Part shown: positions 1 to 8,889 of the stretch, piece after piece
How the letters are laid out: every line of letters begins with the position of its first letter
Position numbering within the stretch: position 1 is the first letter of the stretch
Source: Rhynchopus sp. YZ270_cl-10
Taxonomy: Eukaryota; Euglenozoa; Diplonemea; Diplonemida; Diplonemidae
Direction of reading: 5' to 3'
NCBI GenBank assembly: GCA_964035575.1
Contig: OZ037924.1
Location: 744,001 to 808,000 of the forward strand
Length of the DNA: 64,000 nt
The notes under the pieces: model-generated
What the model saw: the letters and a program-made list of their open reading frames with translations, nothing else
Told to the model about the DNA's origin: nothing
The model's database searches: none
Translations under genes and position numbers: made by a program

Positions 1-55
1 ATGATCCAAAAAAAAAAAAAAAACCTGGTCATGGTGTGGCTGTATAGGGCTAGGG

Positions 56-104
56 TGTATACCCTAGAAGGACCCAAGAAGTACCCAATTTACCCCTAAT
101 TTTA
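56..104 (+). repeat. Direct repeat, partner at 1137-1185
   Basis: About 49 bp beginning TATACCCTAGAAGGACCC is repeated nearly exactly at 1137-1185. The pair encloses the TACTGGG minisatellite, so it may bound a duplicated or inserted block of about 1.1 kb. Confidence 0.7.
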
Positions 105-475
105 AGGGGGTGCAAAAATTATTTTGTGTATTTTTTTTTGGTGGTTTTTTGTGGCCAGAAATTTTCACCCCAAAAAATCAAAAAAAATAAAAAAATATTT
201 CAGTGCTCCGGAGCCTCTGCGTGCTGTGGTGCGGTCACTTTGCGCTCAGAACTGAGTATTTTTGACCTAAAATGCATGTATCAGTTTTTACAGCCATTTT
301 CAGGTTTTGTGTGTAATATATGGTCAGTACTTGACCACTGAGGGTAAAGTGCAAAGTAAACGTGGGGGCAGTTTGCATAGCTGCGAACTTTGCTGCGCGT
401 TGTGACCCCCACAATTTGACGGTAGGAGCTCGTAGAACCCAACGAGGAGTGAGAAAAAGATACGTCGAAAGAATA

Positions 476-545
476 AAAGTAGCGTACCGTGCGCCTGCGG
501 CGCACGCTTTGCAACCCACCCTCCCATGACATAGTTTGGCTGCAG
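476..545 (-). repeat. Short interspersed repeat R1, partial copy
   Basis: This has the GCGCCTGCGGCGC box and the CATAGTTTGGCTG box of the R1 family (best copy 44825-44945), here on the reverse strand. Other boxes of the family without a full unit occur near 2412, 14950, 22640 and 39052. Confidence 0.6.
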
Positions 546-691
546 CAACCTGAACACCTGGTAGTGGTCGTCGCAGGCCACTGTCGTCTCGGACCCCCCC
601 ATATTCGACCATCATCCCACGATTTCCCAAAAACCCAAAAGTTAGCCTGGTCATGACAGGTAAAATGCACTAGGGGACTGGTGGGCACTAG

Positions 692-986
692 GTACTAGGT
701 ACTGGGTACTGGGTACTGGGTACTGGGTACTGGGTACTGGGTACTGGGTACTGGGTACTGGGTACTGGGTACTGGGTACTGGGTACTGGGTACTGGGTAC
801 TGGGTACTGGGTACTGGGTACTGGGTACTGGGTACTGGGTACTGGGTACTGGGTACTGGGTACTGGGTACTGGGTACTGGGTACTGGGTACTGGGTACTG
901 GGTACTGGGTACTGGGTACTGGGTACTGGGTACTGGGTACTGGGTACTGGGTACTGGGTACTGGGCACTGGGTACTGGGTACTGGG
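692..986 (+). repeat. Minisatellite (TACTGGG)n, about 42 copies
   Basis: This is a nearly perfect head-to-tail array of the 7-bp unit TACTGGG. The first two units and one near 964 vary. The + strand has a GGG run every 7 bases with TACT spacers, so it fits the intramolecular G-quadruplex pattern throughout. Open frames on the opposite strand are a by-product of the repeat. Confidence 0.97.
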
Positions 987-1491
987 TGCCACTTAGGATT
1001 TTGTGAAAATTTCCACCACCGAACACGTGGGGCTCTCGGATGTACCAACTTTTTGCGAAAACAAGGCTACTAACCACAGGGAAAGCTCGGGAAAAAGATC
1101 ACGTTTTCCTTAAGGAAGTGCCCTAAGGAAAATCACTATACCCTAGAAGGACCCAAGAAGTACCCAATTTACACCTAATTTTTAGGAAAATCACACCACT
1201 GGTGGAAAAAAATTTTTGGTGGTAAAAAAAAAAAAAAAAAAATCTGGTGGAAAAAAATTTTTGGTGGTGGACAAGCATGTTCCCAGATCACGTGATTTTG
1301 ACCAAAATTTTGGGGTCCAGATCACGAAAATAAAAGGGGTATGGGGTGCATTTTTGGGCGTTTTTGTCGATCGCATCGTCCGATTCGGTGCGATTGCAGA
1401 AAGTGATGGGGTCATTTTGGAAAAATGGACAAAATTTTATTGACTTAAATGGGGTGTCCCGGCGGTACCACACTAACACCCACTTGCGCAC

Positions 1492-1567
1492 ACTTTCACC
1501 CCATTTCACCCCATTACACCCACTTTCACCCACTTACACCCCATTACGCCCCATTACACCCCATTAC
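1492..1567 (+). repeat. Degenerate ATTACACCCC tandem repeat
   Basis: A 10-bp unit close to ATTACACCCC is repeated about eight times with drift. A second short array of the same unit lies at 2237-2292. Both follow a stretch mentioning the same flanking words (CAAAATTTTA), so they belong to one dispersed repeat. Confidence 0.8.
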
Positions 1568-1798
1568 ACATGAATTACAACGCTTGGTGTTTTGGTCTTT
1601 ACTAAAGGGATGTGCGGGCGACATCAAAAAAATTGAAAATTTTCGCGATATTTGGTGCTCCAAAAATTTTCCGGAACCGAAAATCGTGTAGTTTGGGGGT
1701 ATTGAGGCCAGAAAAAATATGTGTGAATACATGAAAATATTCCTGATAGGGTGGCATTCGGCCAAAACATCAGCTGTTTTGGTCATTTTTGCCTTGTA

Positions 1799-1966
1799 CA
1801 GTGCTGTGTACTGTGTACTGTGTACTGTGTACTGTGTACTGTGTACTGTGTACTGTGTGTACTGTGTGTACTGTGTGTACTGTGTGTACTGTGTGTACTG
1901 TGTGTACTGTGTGTACTGTGTGTACTGTGTGTACTGTGTGTACTGTGTGTACTGTGTACTGTGTAG
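1799..1966 (+). repeat. Minisatellite of TGTGTAC and TGTGTGTAC units
   Basis: Seven 7-bp TGTGTAC units change to a run of 9-bp TGTGTGTAC units and revert to 7-bp at the end. The mixed unit length shows growth by slippage of a two-base extension. A GTAGAAACACGG motif follows directly. Confidence 0.95.
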
Positions 1967-2009
1967 AAACACGGTAGAAACATGGGGAATCGGTTATGTA
2001 GCCACGCCA

Positions 2010-3190
2010 GTAAAAATTTAACACCGGTGGCACTGTGCGCATAAGTGCATAGAAAAAATCGTAAAACAACGTGTAATCTGTGGTGGTCAAAAGTGCAAAA
2101 TTCCTTCGGCAATGGTCAGCCAGGCAAATTTTTTTTTGCTCCACTCGCCAAAAAAAATTTTGTTGTCACCTTTTTTGGACTTTTCGTGTTGAAAAAACGG
2201 GGGGAAAACGCAAAAAAAGCAAAAAGTTTAAATTCCCTCCATTACACTCCATTACACCCCATTACACCCCATTACACCCCATTACACCTGAATTACGCCG
2301 TGCCCGGGACACCCCATTAAATTTTTTCAAAATATGAACCCATACTCGTAAACAAGGGTCATTTTCAGGTTTGAAAACCCAACTTCAGATGAAATTGTGG
2401 TGTTTTGAGTGGGAACACAGTAGCGCCGCAGGCGCACGGTACCCAACTTTTGTCTTTTTTCTTTTTCCCTTCACTTCTTTAGCACCCTCTGTACCTTCTT
2501 TTCATTAGAAAAAGAATGTATATGAAACAATCTTTTTCCCTTTTCTCTGCTTTCTTTTGATTGTGCGAGCCGATTGCTCTCCATGGTGGGGTCATATGTG
2601 TGTGCAAAAACACTCTGAAGTACCCTTACTGTGAAATATGAGATTCTCTGGTTTTAGTAAAGAAAAACGTACCGAGCAAAATCGTCAAAAATCTATGGTA
2701 GTCGGGGTGCGGGATTCGTGACCCAAAACATCGGTTTTTGGCATTTCTGAATCTTTTCCAGAAAGCGGTGGGGTCATTTCGAAAAAATGGACAAAATTTT
2801 AGTGACTTCAATTTTCACAAAATATGAACCCATACTCTTAAACAGGCCTAATGCTAACTTTGGGGGAGGGGGGAAAAAAGTGAACCGACGGAAAAAAAAA
2901 AAAACGAAAAAAAAATTTCCCTCCGGGAAGGGGTCCAGGGTTTTCGCTTATCTTCATGAAAAAAAATTTCCCCCAAAATCGTGAAGATATGTCCAAAAAG
3001 GGGTCAACAAAAATTTTTCGCGCTCCGCTCGAAAAGGTCCGTTCATTTCGCGTAAATACGTGATGACGTGGGATGGTAACGTACATCAAGAACCAAACTA
3101 ACCCTTTTCTCACGTTTTTCCACGTCAAGCCCTCGCACTAGGTTCTCTCTCGTGAACGAAACCTTCCCTCAGTACAAGAAGAAACGGCGG
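2010..3190. other. Repeat-derived gene-free stretch
   Basis: There are A-runs, T-runs and fragments of dispersed repeats, for example AATATGAACCCATACTC near 2330 and 2820, which recurs near 22220. I see no coding signal. Confidence 0.6.
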
Positions 3191-3202
3191 TTGACATCAA
3201 AA

Positions 3203-3345
3203 CTTTCTGGCGAAGCCACGGTACGCAACATTTCAAAAATTGTGACCTAAAACCGAACATTTTTACAGCCAAACTATGGTAGAGGGCTGTGGGCTACCAG
3301 GTTTTGAGCTGCGCCGCAGGCGCACGGTAGGCTACTTTTTTTATT
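3203..3345 (+). repeat. Short interspersed repeat R1
   Basis: In order it holds GGCGAAGCCACGGTACGC, the GCCAAACTATGG box and GCGCCGCAGGCGCACGGTA followed by a T-run. Both outer boxes contain CACGGTACGC or a close variant in the same orientation. Confidence 0.75.
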
Positions 3346-3959
3346 TTTTCTGGCAAGGGGGGTGCATCATTGAATCCCTGAAACAAGTCTCCATCGTCAC
3401 TGCCACCGCCATCGCAATCGCCATCTTCGCTTTCCTCTTTAACATCAACAGATGCAACACCGCTCTCTGTATCTTCAGAGCTCAGAACTTCTCCAACACT
3501 CGATGTCTCGTCGACTGACAGACCCTCCTCCTCCTCGAACCCAGTGGTGGGGGCAGTATGCACCGCTGTGTCCTTCTTTTAATCTCCCTTCCTCCTGAAG
3601 ATGCGGGCGCAGGCGCCCACATCTCCAGGACCTAGGTTCCCACGACATACCACAGGCAGAGAACCCCCCATCCCAAAAACCCCCCTTTTTAAGGGTGAAC
3701 CGACGAACCAACGCAGGCCCTTAGGGTGGTACTTTTTGCTGGTCAGCGGACCAGCAACCCTAGGTATTGCTGGTCCGGGTCTAAAAAAAAAAAATAACAA
3801 TAGATTTTTTTTGAGATTTTTTTTTGAGAATCCCACCAGAACAGTCGGGTGTGTCACAGATGCAGAGACCCTGGGGGCTCAAGGGTACACCGTGGGAGAC
3901 CAGAACGCGACTCAATTGGTCAAACGCCGAAGGAAAAGGAAGCATGCAGCATGGCGAAA

Positions 3960-4090
3960 TAAAAAAAGTAGCGTACCGTGCGCCTGCGGCGCAATCTTGC
4001 CAACCCACCTTCCTATGACATAGTTTGGCAGTTAAAATGTGCCATTTTAAGGGAATTTTTTTGAAATGTTGCGTACCGTGGCTTCGCCTG
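3960..4090 (-). repeat. Short interspersed repeat R1
   Basis: This is the reverse-strand copy of R1: GTAGCGTACCGTGCGCCTGC, then CATAGTTTGGCAG, then GTTGCGTACCGTGGCTTCGC. Spacing matches the other full copies (about 120-130 bp). Confidence 0.8.
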
Positions 4091-4437
4091 GAACCTTTGG
4101 GTGCCATGACCGCCGCTTCTTTTATAGATGTACTGAGGTTACTGATACGAAGGCTGACACCCACTACGGCTTGTGGTTCACCCTCCCCACCCGCCTTTCA
4201 CGATTTTGTGCATCAGAGGGGAGAAAGCGCGTCACCTCCCTGCAGTGGCAGGGAGTCTTTTTTTACCACTGTGTGCTTTTCACCTGTTTTTTGCATTGAC
4301 CAGCAAACCGGGTTTGGACCAGCAGTTGGCGGCTACCCCCCCGACCACCCTAAGGCCCTGGCAACGGATAAAAAAAAAAAATAATAAATAAAAGTGAACC
4401 GACGAACCAACGGTTAGCATTAGGCCTGCTCTTAAAC

Positions 4438-4474
<37 letters not shown>

Positions 4475-4516
4475 GGATCATATGTCATATCTCGTATGAG
4501 CACCCCTGGTCCCCTA

Positions 4517-5055
4517 CTGGGGGGGGGGCTAATAAAGTATACGGTGCTAATAAAGTATACGGGGGTAATAAAGTATACGGTGCGGAAACCCATTTTGAGC
4601 GTGGAAATCTGTGAAATAAAGTATACGGTTTTTGTGTACATTTTTCTTACTAAAAAAATTTTTCAGCAAGTTTTGCACAAAAAACTGAATTTTTTTTTTT
4701 TTTTTGATTTCGGTGGTCCGGATTCTGTGCGTGCTGTGATGGGGTCACTTTGCGCTGAGAAACGAGTATTTTTGACCTAAAACGCGTGTATCAGTTTTTA
4801 CACGATTGGTGCTGATGGGGTTCAGATTTGTGAAAATTTAAGTCACCAAAAAATTGTTCATTTTTCCACATTGACCCCACCACTGGCTGGGATTGGCCCA
4901 AAAATGCCAATGGTGGTGTTTTCGCGAGGTTTCGGCTACTAGAAACCCCAAAATAACAGTGATTTTTTTTTTCCTTCCACTTTTCGTTTTTTGGCCATTT
5001 AAGCAGTAATTCCCGCCGAATAAAGTATACGTATACTTTAATAGCTCCCCCCCAG
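4517..5055. mobile_element. TA-flanked MITE, Tc1/mariner-like
   Basis: The 539-bp element has terminal inverted repeats of about 25 bp, starting CTGGGGGGG and ending inward in AAAGTATAC at both ends. It is flanked by TA on both sides. TA duplication and short inverted ends fit a Tc1/mariner-type non-autonomous element; the superfamily is inferred from the TA alone. Four copies of AATAAAGTATAC lie just inside the left end and one inside the right. No transposase is present. Confidence 0.75.
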
Positions 5056-5428
5056 TACCCAAAAAAAAAAAAAAAAGGCTTTAGTAGAAGGTACCAAATG
5101 TTCACACGAACATCGGTTTCATAACTTTCACCCACCATATAAAGGGGAATTACTGAAGATGTCTACCCTTTTGAATACTACTGTATAATTCTTAAGACTG
5201 AAACAGGGTAAAAGTTCGAAACCAATCTACTGAAAGTTTCAATTTATGCAAGGAAACAGTTTATTTTTCCCCTTTCACATTTTTGCAACAAGGAATATAT
5301 AAAAAAAAAGATGGGTTGTTGTTGTTTTTTATACACTTCCCTAATGCTTTCAAATTTTATTTGAAAGTATATGAATTTGTTTATTTGTATTACCACCTCT
5401 TTTCAGCCTCTCTTAGGTTTTCATCAGC

Positions 5429-5530
5429 CAACCGTCTTTTGTGACGAAGAGACAGCCCATCTTCAAACCCAGCGCGTTAACGATAGTGGTAAAGATGTGT
5501 GTGCACGAGAGGCACATTCATCCTACAAGT
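5429..5530 (+). ncRNA. Hairpin module B1 with long conserved 5' extension
   Basis: The hairpin at 5494-5523 is GATG, two unpaired bases, TGTGC, loop ACGAGAG, GCACA, two bases, CATC, then CAAGTTTCC. The 65 bases before it are almost identical to 44425-44499 and can form small helices (CGTC-loop-GACG, AAGA-loop-TCTT). Conservation over about 100 nt at two distant places is the evidence for a functional or mobile RNA-like unit; its role is unknown. Confidence 0.5.
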
Positions 5531-5662
5531 TTCCATTACTATTGTTCGAAGTGCCATGCTTCCGCATGAGCAAACCGCCACCCATCCCACGCTCCCACGC
5601 TCCCTCCCTCGCGAAAGATGTTGTCCATGTTTTGATTGTGGTCACGAAATTACCTCTCTTTA

Positions 5663-5702
5663 GATGTGTGTGTGCGAGAGGCATATGCATCTGTCAACTT
5701 TT
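5663..5702 (+). promoter_or_regulatory. Hairpin module B2
   Basis: GATG pairs with CATC and TGTGC with GCATA (one wobble); the loop is a shortened GAGAG. GTCAACTTTTC and a long pyrimidine tract (5694-5745) follow, upstream of the gene at 5957. Confidence 0.5.
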
Positions 5703-5899
5703 CTTCTCTTCTACTCTGTCCCTCTCCCCCCTATTCCCGCTGCATTTACCTTGCATGACTGCGGGTGTACGCACTACACACCAAGGTTTCACAAAAGAGA
5801 AAAAAAAAGAAAAGAAAAAATACTTGCCTTAGTAAACCCCCTCAAACCAGGGATATCTTGGTATTAGTGTAGACACCCGAGGATGAGCTTGGGCTCCAC

Positions 5900-5910
5900 T
5901 ATTTTTATAA
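5900..5910 (+). promoter_or_regulatory. TATA-like box upstream of the 5957 gene
   Basis: TATTTTTATAA lies 47 bases before the start codon in a locally C/A-rich leader. It is a candidate core promoter only by sequence and distance. CAACACACAG at 5925-5934 could equally be a splice acceptor. Confidence 0.25.
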
Positions 5911-5956
5911 CCCTCCCAACACCAACACACAGACCTTCATTGAAAGAAAGTTCACC

Positions 5957-7135
5957 ATGGCGAAGATTCAACTATGTGTGGCAAGCATGCTGCTCATGCA
6001 TGCATCTGCGCTGCCGGTGTCGAGTGTGACGATCCTCCCGCCTGCAGGTGGCGCAGCTGTGTCGCAGGTGCAGGGTCTGATGGCAGACAACATGCCGGCA
6101 TGGGCATCGCTTCCCGGGTCCACCTTCAAGGACTTCCCGAGCCGCTACACGGCAGCACCGTTTGCGTACACTGTGGCGGACAACCACGCCCTCGCGAGTG
6201 GGTCGTCTGTCGAGTTCACCTGTGTCGGCGCTTATGGCTGCAACATTGTTGTGTTCATGTACGAGTGCAGCCCGTGTGCGTCGAACAAGGGTGGACTCCC
6301 GACGTCGCTGGTGGTGGACGAGTTCGTGCGTTCGCGCTGTGCTCCTTCGTTCCACCTCCCATCCACGACAGGGAACGCACGCCACCTCATGACTGCGTTC
6401 GTGAAGACGATTGCTTCTGGGACAACGACCCTTGTGCTGGATGCGGGTGTGGACTTTGCGATGTTTGGTGTGAGCCAGACTGCTGCAATTGACTGCCCCA
6501 CCTGCGCACTGTGCGGCCACCCCATGAACCTCGACTTCTGCCACATGCAGGGAGGACAGTGTGGGCTCAACACATGCGTTGTGGCAGGCCCGTCACAGGG
6601 TGGGTGCTCCGGCCCGTGTGCGAGTGCAGTGCCGCTGGCAAGCCAGACGTGTGCAAACCTGGCCGGTGGCGGGTGGAGACTTGTGCGCCACTTGCCCGCA
6701 AACTCCGCAACCTTCTTCCCCGTGAACGACAACGCTGCAGGATCTGCCACACCGTACGGCACAAAGCCTGCAGACCTTGAGGAGGCGGCCACCACTGCAC
6801 CTGGATGGAGTGTCGACTACGCGGGCACGTTCACCCAGTTCCTCTTTGCCACTGGTAACTGCAAACACTATCTGATCACAGACAAATCGGAGGCCATTGG
6901 AAGCTTTTACTCAAACTCGCCACGCACTGTGATCGAGAGCAGTTACAGCAACACCCCGTACACAGCCAGGTGGTACAACCGTGCTCCTAACTCTGAGGAC
7001 CCCTGGATCTCGACCCGCGACCACTCGTACGCTGGAAGAACCACGATCTTGTACGGTGAGGTTATGTCACTCCAGTCCCTCCCTCACGGCACATACGGAC
7101 GCGAAAACGAGGGGCTGAACGTGTGGGTCCGTTGA
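5957..7135 (+). CDS. Secreted cysteine-rich protein, function unknown
   Basis: This is a 392-residue single-exon ORF. The first 18 residues (hydrophobic, ending HASALP) look like a signal peptide, so the product is probably secreted or lumenal. The middle (about residues 75-225) is rich in Cys, including paired CxxC spacings such as CPTCALCGHP. The C-terminal half begins with GGWRLVRHLPA and continues with a DN-AG-YGT motif. That arrangement recalls an uncharacterised extracellular domain I have seen in secreted proteins of marine eukaryotes; this recognition is uncertain and gives no function. There is no C-terminal membrane segment or lipid-anchor signal. The start is the first ATG in frame, with CACC before it. 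The coding part is far more GC-rich than its flanks. Confidence 0.85.
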   Translation: MAKIQLCVASMLLMHASALPVSSVTILPPAGGAAVSQVQGLMADNMPAWASLPGSTFKDFPSRYTAAPFAYTVADNHALASGSSVEFTCVGAYGCNIVVFMYECSPCASNKGGLPTSLVVDEFVRSRCAPSFHLPSTTGNARHLMTAFVKTIASGTTTLVLDAGVDFAMFGVSQTAAIDCPTCALCGHPMNLDFCHMQGGQCGLNTCVVAGPSQGGCSGPCASAVPLASQTCANLAGGGWRLVRHLPANSATFFPVNDNAAGSATPYGTKPADLEEAATTAPGWSVDYAGTFTQFLFATGNCKHYLITDKSEAIGSFYSNSPRTVIESSYSNTPYTARWYNRAPNSEDPWISTRDHSYAGRTTILYGEVMSLQSLPHGTYGRENEGLNVWVR

Positions 7136-8049
7136 ACGTAAGAAGGTAAAAACCTTTTGATTGCGCATGTTTTTACTAACGTACTTATTTGCATATCCCG
7201 CATGCACGTATTTCATGTTCTCATATTTGAGTGCTCAGGTGACAGAGCACAAGACTATGATGATCGTGTTCCCAACATTTTCCCTTTTTCTGATGTGTCC
7301 ATTCTAGGGAAGCGCACTTGCATAAATAGCCAGTAATTTGACTGCACGCGATTCCCTTAGTCACTGGATGGGGTCCCTGTAGGTCCAACCTTTTATCCTG
7401 TTGTGTTGCAACAAACAACACAATATTGGGCCACAAACCTCGTATCTCTGGGCTCATGACAGGTCATCCCTTTCCACTCCACTCCACACCCTTATGTCAA
7501 CCCCCTTTTTGGTTTCTTTTCCCATGTTCACCTTTTGACAATGCGAAATTGAAACAACAAAACCTGTATGCCTGCTGTGTGTTGCTTTCCTGCCCGTTCG
7601 CGAGAGGCACATCCACCTTGGAGGAATCTCTTTGCTTCAGGCAGTGCACGACTCGATATTACGATTGTTAGTGAATATAACAAAAGCAGCAGGTGGGTCA
7701 TTTTTTTCCATTTTTTGTCCATTTTTAACCATCATCATATCCCCAGGCCAGTTTTTATTTTTATACCTATGTAGCTTAGGTTTTGTTGCTTTAGTGTGCG
7801 GCTGTGACGAGATTTTATAGCTTGTCAAGTATAAGCTAAGCAACCCGAACACAAACGTGATGTGCAAAGCGAACAGCAGCATTTCCCATTCTGACTTCAA
7901 AGGAGTGAAGACAAACCCACGCGTCGGGGACATTGCAAAATGTGTCCGGTGTGTGTCACTGGTTTATCTACCTTTCCTTCTTTGAGCAGAAAACAGAGGC
8001 TTTTGCTCCATCTGCGGTGATGTGCTGCATTTCCCCCAATATTTTTTTG
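7136..8049. other. Intergenic spacer
   Basis: No gene is visible. Near 7598 lies CGAGAGGCACATCCACC, a decayed copy of the loop and 3' arm of the type B hairpin module. The rest is ordinary AT-rich sequence. Confidence 0.5.
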
Positions 8050-8111
8050 GTACACTGTCACGAGAGAGGGCTTTGTATTTTCAACTTTTTTTTTTTTTTC
8101 GCATATACTAG
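8050..8111 (+). promoter_or_regulatory. Hairpin module C1 with acceptor
   Basis: TACA pairs with TGTA and GTC with GGC around loop ACGAGAG (two extra bases here). TTCAAC, a run of T and an AG at 8110-8111 follow. This is the same order (helix, branch-like AAC, pyrimidines, AG) as other modules. Confidence 0.5.
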
Positions 8112-8452
8112 GAAACATTCGTTATGTACGCTTGGCAGATATCTGCACCTTCATGTTTTATGTTTTTCAGCTTTTGTTTTTGTGTGACATGTTTTTTTGT
8201 CAGTTGCCATTGCCAGCACAGCTCCTTTTGTCTGCATTCGCTCCTTTCAGGTACCTTGTAATCAAAGCCATCTCCAAAGGCTGTTCTAAGGTGACCTGCG
8301 CTTCTTACATCCTCTAATCATGGAAACTCCCTTGACCCGGCTTGCTACTCACGCAAAGCAGCCAAGCTTAATATAGGGGTATGTTTCTGTGCAGTCGTGG
8401 ACATCAAAAGTGTTGACGGTGGTTTTATACGTTGTCTTTTAATTGAAAAAAA

Positions 8453-8500
8453 GGTGACTAGGCACGAGAGGCTCAGGATCATCTTATAAACTTTTCTTTA
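8453..8500 (+). promoter_or_regulatory. Hairpin module A1
   Basis: GGTGA pairs with TCATC and CTAGGC mostly with GCTCAG around loop ACGAGAG; TATAAAC and pyrimidines follow. A donor-like GTATGTTT lies at about 8380, and CTTGCCAG about 140 bases downstream could be its acceptor, so it may sit in a 5' leader intron of the gene at 8890. Confidence 0.6.
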
Positions 8501-8889
8501 ATTTACCATTAATTCTTTGTGGAACGAAGTGTGTTTCACGTGAGACACATTAGTTTGACAAGGAATTTTTTATTTTATTTTTTTGTTTCTCTCTTTGTCT
8601 CTTTGTTCTTTCATGCTTGCAAACACTTTTCACTCGCTTGCCAGTGCCCAGTTGTCAGAGAGAGATGCAGATAGATTCCCCTCCTACACTCCTTGTTTTT
8701 TAATTGTTTCCAGGAGATACAAATTGCCTCTCCCCCTCCCTTTCCCACCCTCATCACTTGACAGGACCACTGATCACTTTTTTTTTCTTCTTTATTTTTT
8801 ACACACCATTGAATCAACATATCAGGCCACCCCCTCCATCCCCCCATCCCCCCCAATTCCCCCATCCCCCGCCTCTAGTGTAGGGATAC

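Larger units (their letters stand above)
32..2009. mobile_element. Candidate TGGTGTGGC-type element carrying two minisatellites
   Basis: The left end reads TGGTGTGGCTGTATA at 32. The right end at 2009 is, reverse complemented, TGGCGTGGCTACATA, matching at 13 of 15 positions. The same terminus bounds the better supported elements at 37230-40075 and 48310-49215. Just inside the right end lies a GTAGAAACACGG / GGGAATCGGTT motif that recurs near the right end of the 37230 element. No target-site duplication is visible, so the two ends may come from different insertions. No transposase is present. Confidence 0.4.

Noticed and set aside
692-1077. TACTGGG array as an interstitial telomere.
   Set aside because: Flanks are ordinary dispersed repeats on both sides, and the unit fits the other minisatellites of the window.
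3140-3170. Reverse-strand ACGAGAG word with flanking GTTC/GAAC.
   Set aside because: A lone 4-bp helix on the opposite strand without the downstream AAC and pyrimidine tract; probably chance.
3294-3563. Minus-strand acidic frame (EEEEGLSVDETSSVGE region).
   Set aside because: Short, low complexity, bounded by R1 repeat sequence and broken into other frames; too weak to call a gene.
5972-6544. Opposite-strand long frames under the secreted protein, sulfatase and ASH-repeat genes.
   Set aside because: Shadows of GC-rich coding sequence; no domains and Arg/His/Cys-rich composition typical of antisense frames.
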